Source: Eriocheir sinensis | Lineage: Eukaryota; Arthropoda; Malacostraca; Decapoda; Varunidae | Length of the DNA stretch: 64,000 nt | Direction of reading: 5' to 3' | Assembly: GCF_024679095.1 (NCBI RefSeq) | Contig: NC_066509.1 | Coordinates: 14,945,989 to 15,009,988 of the forward strand | Shown: positions 59,401 through 64,000 of the stretch, one piece after another | Numbering within the stretch: the first letter of the stretch is position 1 | Layout of the letters: each line of letters starts with the position of its first letter | The notes under the pieces: generated by a model | The model's database searches: none | What the model saw: only the letters and a program-made list of their open reading frames with translations | What the model was told of the DNA's origin: nothing | Translations under genes and position numbers: made by a program

Positions 59401-61333
59401 TCATCGAACAGTCTTACTCCAACTTCTCCAACTTTGCCCTTCATTTCTCTAATGACACCATCCATATAAATATTGAATAACCATGGTGACATGACGCACC
59501 CTTGTCTTAAGCCCACTTTTATCTCAAAATGTTCACTTGTTTCTCCAGTAATTTTGACACATGCAGATGCATCCTCATAGAAGGACTTTATTGCACTAAG
59601 CAGTTTTCCTCCCACACCATAAATCTTTAAAACATCCCACAATGCAATCCAATCAACTCTTTCATAAGCTTTTTCCAAATCCATGAAGGCAGCGTATAAT
59701 TTCTTTTCTTTTGCTATTATTTTTTTCTACTACCATCCTGAAGGCAAATATCTGATCCTCACATCCCCTTCCCTTCCTGAAGCCTCCTTCCTCCTCACTG
59801 ATTTTCTCATATTGGTAAAAGCAAAAGTAGGAATAGAGTGCAGTGCTGGAGTAAGTGAGGTATTTAAGATTTTTAGGAGTTCAATGGATGGGGCAATTTA
59901 GGAAATAGTTAGATGTAAGGCGTGTGGAAGAGGAATAAAAGGGTGAACAAATGAGATGAAAGGGGCAGTTGAGAAAAAATGGCCTACAAAAAAAATTAGC
60001 AAAGAAATGTGCCGAAAGAGGGAGAACAAAAAGCTGCTATACATTGTGTAAGTCATGCTAGTGGGTGTGAAATGTAGCTAGGGTGTGAGCTACTGGCACA
60101 AAACACTGCTGTGGGCAGCTTGGGGTGGGCCTCTGCCCAGGACGCACAACATGTCGACACAGACTGGCCACGGTGACGGCATGCTTGACACTTCCTCCCT
60201 CTCATGATTGAATGTCAATGATATGAATTATTCTTTACACTGAAATAATGTAGACATCTACTTTACTCACTTACTTTTAGTCCTTCTCAGAACTGGGTGT
60301 TTCAGTCGGGGCAACCCCACCCTTACATGTACCCTTCTTACCCTTCACTGTTGTGATGGAAGCACTTGCATGGGTAGAGTGTGGTACAGATAGTGAAGTA
60401 ACATCATCACTCTCACTACTGCTGTCACTGCTCACAATGTATTCATCACTTATCATTTAATTCAAAATAATCTTTACTTTCTATCCTGTCCCTTCCTCCT
60501 AGTGTGTCACTGTTTCTGTGTGTTTTCTTGATAGGTGCTGGGTGTGGGCTCCATGGCTGCCCAGTGAGGACTAATGATCTTATTTCATATCCACAAGGGT
60601 CAGATATACGTACTGGCAGACAGCTCGGCAAGTCAAAAAACCCGCAAAATTTGAGCTAAACATTCAAATTAGTGGCGCGCAAGAGTCTGGTGAAATAAAC
60701 GATGGCCGTCAGTGTGGAGAGTGAATGAGTGAGGGTGTGGGTGTGGGTGGTTTGGTTGTTGAAGAATTGAGTGAGCTGATAGGGTTTGCCAGAACAGGGA
60801 AAGTTGGGGACACTTCCGCTGTGGTCATCTTTAGAGAAGTTCCTCTGTGACAAAATGGCATCAAAGATATAGATAGATAAATAGATTTATTGATAATGTC
60901 ATATTGAAACACCTTATATATAAATCCTCTGAAATCGGTTATGTGAGTGCTAGCAGTTGAATAGTGTTTATATAAGAACATAGGGAAACTGCAAGAGGCC
61001 GAGTGACCTACACAGGGCAACTCCAGAATCCCCCCCACTACTCACGATGGGTGAGGTGTAGTTTCAGGGGTTACAGGTAGAGGCTTGATCCTTGTTTACC
61101 TTCGGTACGGGCGTACGCTCCAGTACCCTGTCTCTTTACCAACACTTGAAATTTGCTCTTATCAGCAGGTGACAAGCCTCCATCAGAGAGTCTCAAACCA
61201 AGAGCCAGGTTGGTGCCCGGCAGCACTGGACAGCCTCCAGCAGTCAGAGCAAAGCTTCTGTCAGAGCCACGCACAGGTGCAGGACCCCCCCGGGATGTGA
61301 AGGCAGCCCTGGCAAGAAAGGCCCCTCTGAAAG
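53329..61333 (+). CDS. Unrecognised KEN-box protein gene, 5' part
   Basis: Three spliced exons were found only from splice signals and phase: 53329-53466 (ATG at 53352), 57836-58021 and 61169-61333. All join in phase 1 and give 155 codons that continue past the window. The protein is basic, Ser/Pro/Lys-rich and probably disordered. It begins MDEQKGKENHLPQSRLFRTG: a KEN motif at residues 7-9 and an RxxL (R18-L21) suggest an APC/C substrate, so a cell-cycle or spindle role is possible, but this is inference from short motifs. Later text includes DDTNQTWLKQKAAPDKG and DVKAALARKAPLK. I do not recognise the family. A noncoding first exon must lie upstream because an acceptor precedes the ATG. Confidence 0.72.
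53480..54065 (+). mobile_element. Diverged fragment of the intron 11 LINE family
   Basis: TTCTGTATCCTGTCCTGTTA, CATGGAATGATTACTG and GGTCATTGTCTCTGGGATGG parallel 16265-16470, and TCTGGCATCTAGCCAGAAAT parallels 16710. No open frame remains. Confidence 0.85.
54165..56530 (-). mobile_element. RTE-like LINE (endonuclease end to 3' end), decayed
   Basis: The minus strand runs from the end of the endonuclease (LIDYVAVDERLRKKI, MFDGSDHFAVLAKLK; 56520-56320) through a long basic linker (56294-55764) into RT: TKAIIVPVCKGKGRRGECGS with YRGISLLSIPGKVYG (55640-55510), AAFMDLEKADDRVDWIALWD, VGLRQGCVMSPWLFNIYMDG, SILFADDTVLIVENESDLQN (catalytic box intact), EFKYLGSVMCKHGG and a C-terminal GRPPVKWRDRVQEYVRERG. 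Frameshifts separate the blocks. The 3' end is near CATCATCATC at 54165. Intron 1 of the plus gene, antisense. Confidence 0.9.
56531..56801. other. Intron spacer, nothing recognised
   Basis: Short sequence between a LINE and a hAT MITE. Confidence 0.4.
56810..57117. mobile_element. hAT-type MITE with 8-bp target duplication
   Basis: Perfect duplication ATGTAGAG at 56802-56809 and 57118-57125. Ends CACGGGTACGAAGTTGGAGT and GACTCCACACCCCTG; many GGAGTCGGAGTC words inside. 308 bp, no coding capacity. Confidence 0.92.
57482..57704. mobile_element. TTAA-type MITE, family 4
   Basis: Bounded by TTAACCCGGTAGCAGCGGGG and, complemented, TTAATCCGGTAGCACCAACG; 223 bp, just upstream of the second coding exon. 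Confidence 0.82.
57836..58021 (+). CDS. KEN-box gene, second coding exon
   Basis: The acceptor TTCTTTTCCTTGACAG and donor GTATTT flank 61 codons: GHKESVSSTKSLGISQDGKN, then SFTSGNLPSSRKPLYDD and QTWLKQKAAPDK. Ser/Lys-rich, no domain recognised. Confidence 0.72.
58080..58408 (+). mobile_element. LINE endonuclease fragment
   Basis: Plus strand reads FPVDKCAERDLFLSSVFFHH, RYTWARGNERSLIYYIAVDN and GMFNGSDHFAIWLREK, the C-terminal half of the endonuclease domain of the RTE-like family; stops at 58406. Confidence 0.8.
58500..59812 (-). mobile_element. RTE-like LINE, second copy, 5'-truncated
   Basis: Nearly identical to 54165-55470 with small indels: MDLEKAYERVDWIALWDVLK, VGLRQGCVMSPWLFNIYMDG, an inferred catalytic box across a new stop near 59376, then MLIAENESDLQNLVSVFDSA and GGMEGDKEKGHCKEEG (frameshifted). 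Two copies so close in one gene, both antisense, could reflect duplication rather than separate insertions. Confidence 0.9.
59813..60640. other. Intron sequence with two short antisense frames
   Basis: Minus strand 60456-60277 is open for 59 codons (MISDEYIVSSDSSSESDD then basic text to a stop) and 60631-60446 for 61 codons in another frame. Neither has homology I can name. Confidence 0.35.
60968..61036 (-). mobile_element. LINE 3' tail fragment
   Basis: Minus-strand GGCCTCTTGCAGTTTCCC then TATGTTCTTATATAAAC; same tail as 42925 and 50868. Confidence 0.82.
61169..61333 (+). CDS. KEN-box gene, third coding exon
   Basis: The acceptor CTCTTATCAGCAG and donor GTACTT flank 54 codons: GDKPPSESLKPRARLVPGST, then QPPAVRAKLLSEPRTGAGP and RDVKAALARKAPLK. 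Proline/basic and alanine-rich. Ends in phase 1, so more exons follow beyond 64000 or in the remaining 2.6 kb. Confidence 0.72.
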
Positions 61334-62160
61334 GTACTTGATCTCTGTCTTTTCTTGTGCTGGAATACTTACCCTCAACCTAGGTGTATGATAAAATAAA
61401 TTTTAGAGAACAGATTTTATATTTGTGGACAGTGCTCCATGTTAGATTGACTGCATGAAATTCCTTTATATAGATGAAGCAAATGTGTAACCATTTGAGC
61501 TGCATGTTGGTACACTCATGTTTGGCAGGGAAAAATTTTCAGTATGTTTATTGTTGAGGTGTCCATGGACAGAAGCGTAAAGTGACAAATGCCTGTTTAG
61601 AAGAAGAATGCAATCAAAATTTGTTTGATTTATGCACTTACAGGGGTTGAAATTAGTGTATTCCCATTCACCTAAGGTGGCTTAAGTATCAGAAGGGCAA
61701 TTATATCCTGGAGATTTACTGATTTCTAATTGCCTGCCAGACAAGAATGTAACACTCCCAGTATCTAAGATATGTAGCACCCTATAATTTGCTTGCAATT
61801 GCTATATAATTTTCCTTTTGCCAAGATAAGCAGCATTTTTTTTTCTTTTTTCTATTAATATGTTAAAGGAAGGGTCGACAAATTTACTCATGATGGTAAC
61901 AACAGAATTCATCCCATGGTTTGTAGCTAATTTATGCAAGGCTCCTTTTGTAGAGAAGTGTGATTTCTGTACTTCCTGAGGGGAAAAAATGCAAATCCCT
62001 CTGATCATGACTCAGATAATACAGAAATCAAGGGATCATTTTATTTGAGGATCCAATGAACTTATATTTCAGAAGGGTTTGCTTTGTGTCTCATGAAGGG
62101 GTAACTATAGTAAAACATTTTCTATGAACTGAAATTTTCATACCTCTGCATCTCTCCATA
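61334..62160. other. Intron sequence, nothing recognised
   Basis: AT-rich; no further exon with acceptable splice borders was found by eye. Confidence 0.4.
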
Positions 62161-62161
62161 T

Positions 62162-62217
62162 TTAACCCTTTCAATATGGTGACGCAGACGTCGGCATCAC
62201 AGTATGGAAAGTGTTAA
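62162..62217. mobile_element. 56-bp TTAA-bounded hairpin
   Basis: TTAACCCTTTCAATATGGTG then GACGCAGACGTCGGC and a complementary GGAAAGTGTTAA end. Same sequence type as 31545-31599 and 31867-31922. Confidence 0.85.
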
Positions 62218-62254
62218 GAGGAACTGGAAGAGGATTAATCCTCTTCTAAACCTC

Positions 62255-63250
<996 letters not shown>

Positions 63251-63254
<4 letters not shown>

Positions 63255-63317
63255 TCCTCTTCCATTTCCTCTTAAGAGGTTTAGAAGAGGATTAAGAGGA
63301 AATGGAAGAGGATTAAG
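63251..63317. repeat. TTAA-delimited short modules
   Basis: Read as TTAA, TCCTCTTCCATTTCCTC, TTAA, GAGGTTTAGAAGAGGA, TTAA, GAGGAAATGGAAGAGGA, TTAA. The first and third modules are reverse complements. Confidence 0.85.
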
Positions 63318-64000
63318 GGGACCAGCTGGTCAAAATTGGGAAAAAATGAAAAACTGAAAAAAATTATATATGCGTATGGCAATCGACAGTCTGTATGTGG
63401 AGTATTTAATCAAAATTTGCCTTATTTTCCTAGTTTTTGCAATAAACCCCTTCCCCCCACTCAACTCGGACCTATCTTGACGGCCCAATTCTCAAAACCT
63501 AAGTTTTATACCTTCAGACTTCTACTCCTCCATAACTTTTTAACCAGTGTCAATGAAAATTTACACATAACATGCCTATACCTGCATGATTGATGAAATG
63601 GTCGTGTTTATTATATACGTGAAAGGGTTGATTTTTGCCAAATATTTTTCCCTCATTTCAGGGGAGATGGGGTGACTAAAAATATGAAAATTCATATTCC
63701 ACAAAATAATTATTTTATCTAAGATTTCTCACCATTTCTTTGAAGGTCTAGATGAGATTCTTCTGCCATATTAATTTCATTCATTTACAGCAATTATTAT
63801 AGGAGGAGTAACCATTTCAAAATTATCATTTTTTCAAAAACATGAAAGGGTTGCAGATTTTTTTTGGGGGGGATAGGAAAGATTTACTATATATGTGCTG
63901 GCTGGCGTGATGAAGATAAGATTCAGACCATTTCTGTTCGAGCTGTGTAAATTCAGGTCACCACCATTTGTAAAATATTTATTTCAACATTTCTTGCGGA
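63318..64000. other. End of window, nothing recognised
   Basis: AT-rich intron or intergenic sequence with homopolymer runs. Confidence 0.4.

Noticed and set aside
60277..60456. 59-codon acidic/basic frame on the minus strand
   Set aside because: Too short, antisense in an intron, no homology or splice support.

Overview
The window is animal nuclear DNA, most likely from an arthropod and plausibly a decapod crustacean. It has large introns with standard GT-AG junctions, very long (TA)n arrays, many decayed non-LTR retrotransposons (LINEs) and DNA transposons, a tRNA-derived SINE, and no bacterial-style gene packing. The host assignment is inference from repeat content and from the divergence of one conserved gene.

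Layout. Positions 1-5790 are a 12/14-bp tandem satellite (GACACAGYGACAGA type) with higher-order structure; its long open frames are artefacts. Positions 5791-10600 are intergenic, with two opposed RTE-type LINE fragments, one split by a complete but dead Tc1/mariner element flanked by TA. From 10632 to 43548, on the minus strand, runs a 15-exon gene that I assembled exon by exon. It encodes SFSWAP (suppressor of white-apricot): a DRY/EERY N-terminal domain, two SURP domains, a charged helix and a C-terminal RS domain. All phases agree and the summed CDS is 3225 nt (1074 codons plus stop). Its introns are stuffed with transposons, MITEs, a roughly 300-bp tandem repeat and TA microsatellites.

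Beyond the SFSWAP start codon is a repeat family with inverted ends (about 42466-42627, 43590-43985 and 46922-47292) that appears to supply the SFSWAP promoter and 5' UTR. A second gene lies on the plus strand. Three phase-1 exons (53329-53466, 57836-58021, 61169-61333) encode the start of a basic, disordered protein with an N-terminal KEN box, and the gene runs off the window. I do not recognise it. Its introns carry several more LINEs, mostly antisense to it.

The most unusual structures are: (1) TTAA-bounded palindromic modules, down to 55-56 bp, inserted beside and inside one another (31545-32027, 62162-63317); (2) TA-target MITEs and a SINE alternating with TA arrays (23327-25848); (3) a hAT MITE with a perfect 8-bp target duplication splitting a piggyBac-like reading frame (39589-41057); (4) a foldback with arms of about 210 bp in SFSWAP intron 1; and (5) the transposon-like repeat at the SFSWAP promoter.
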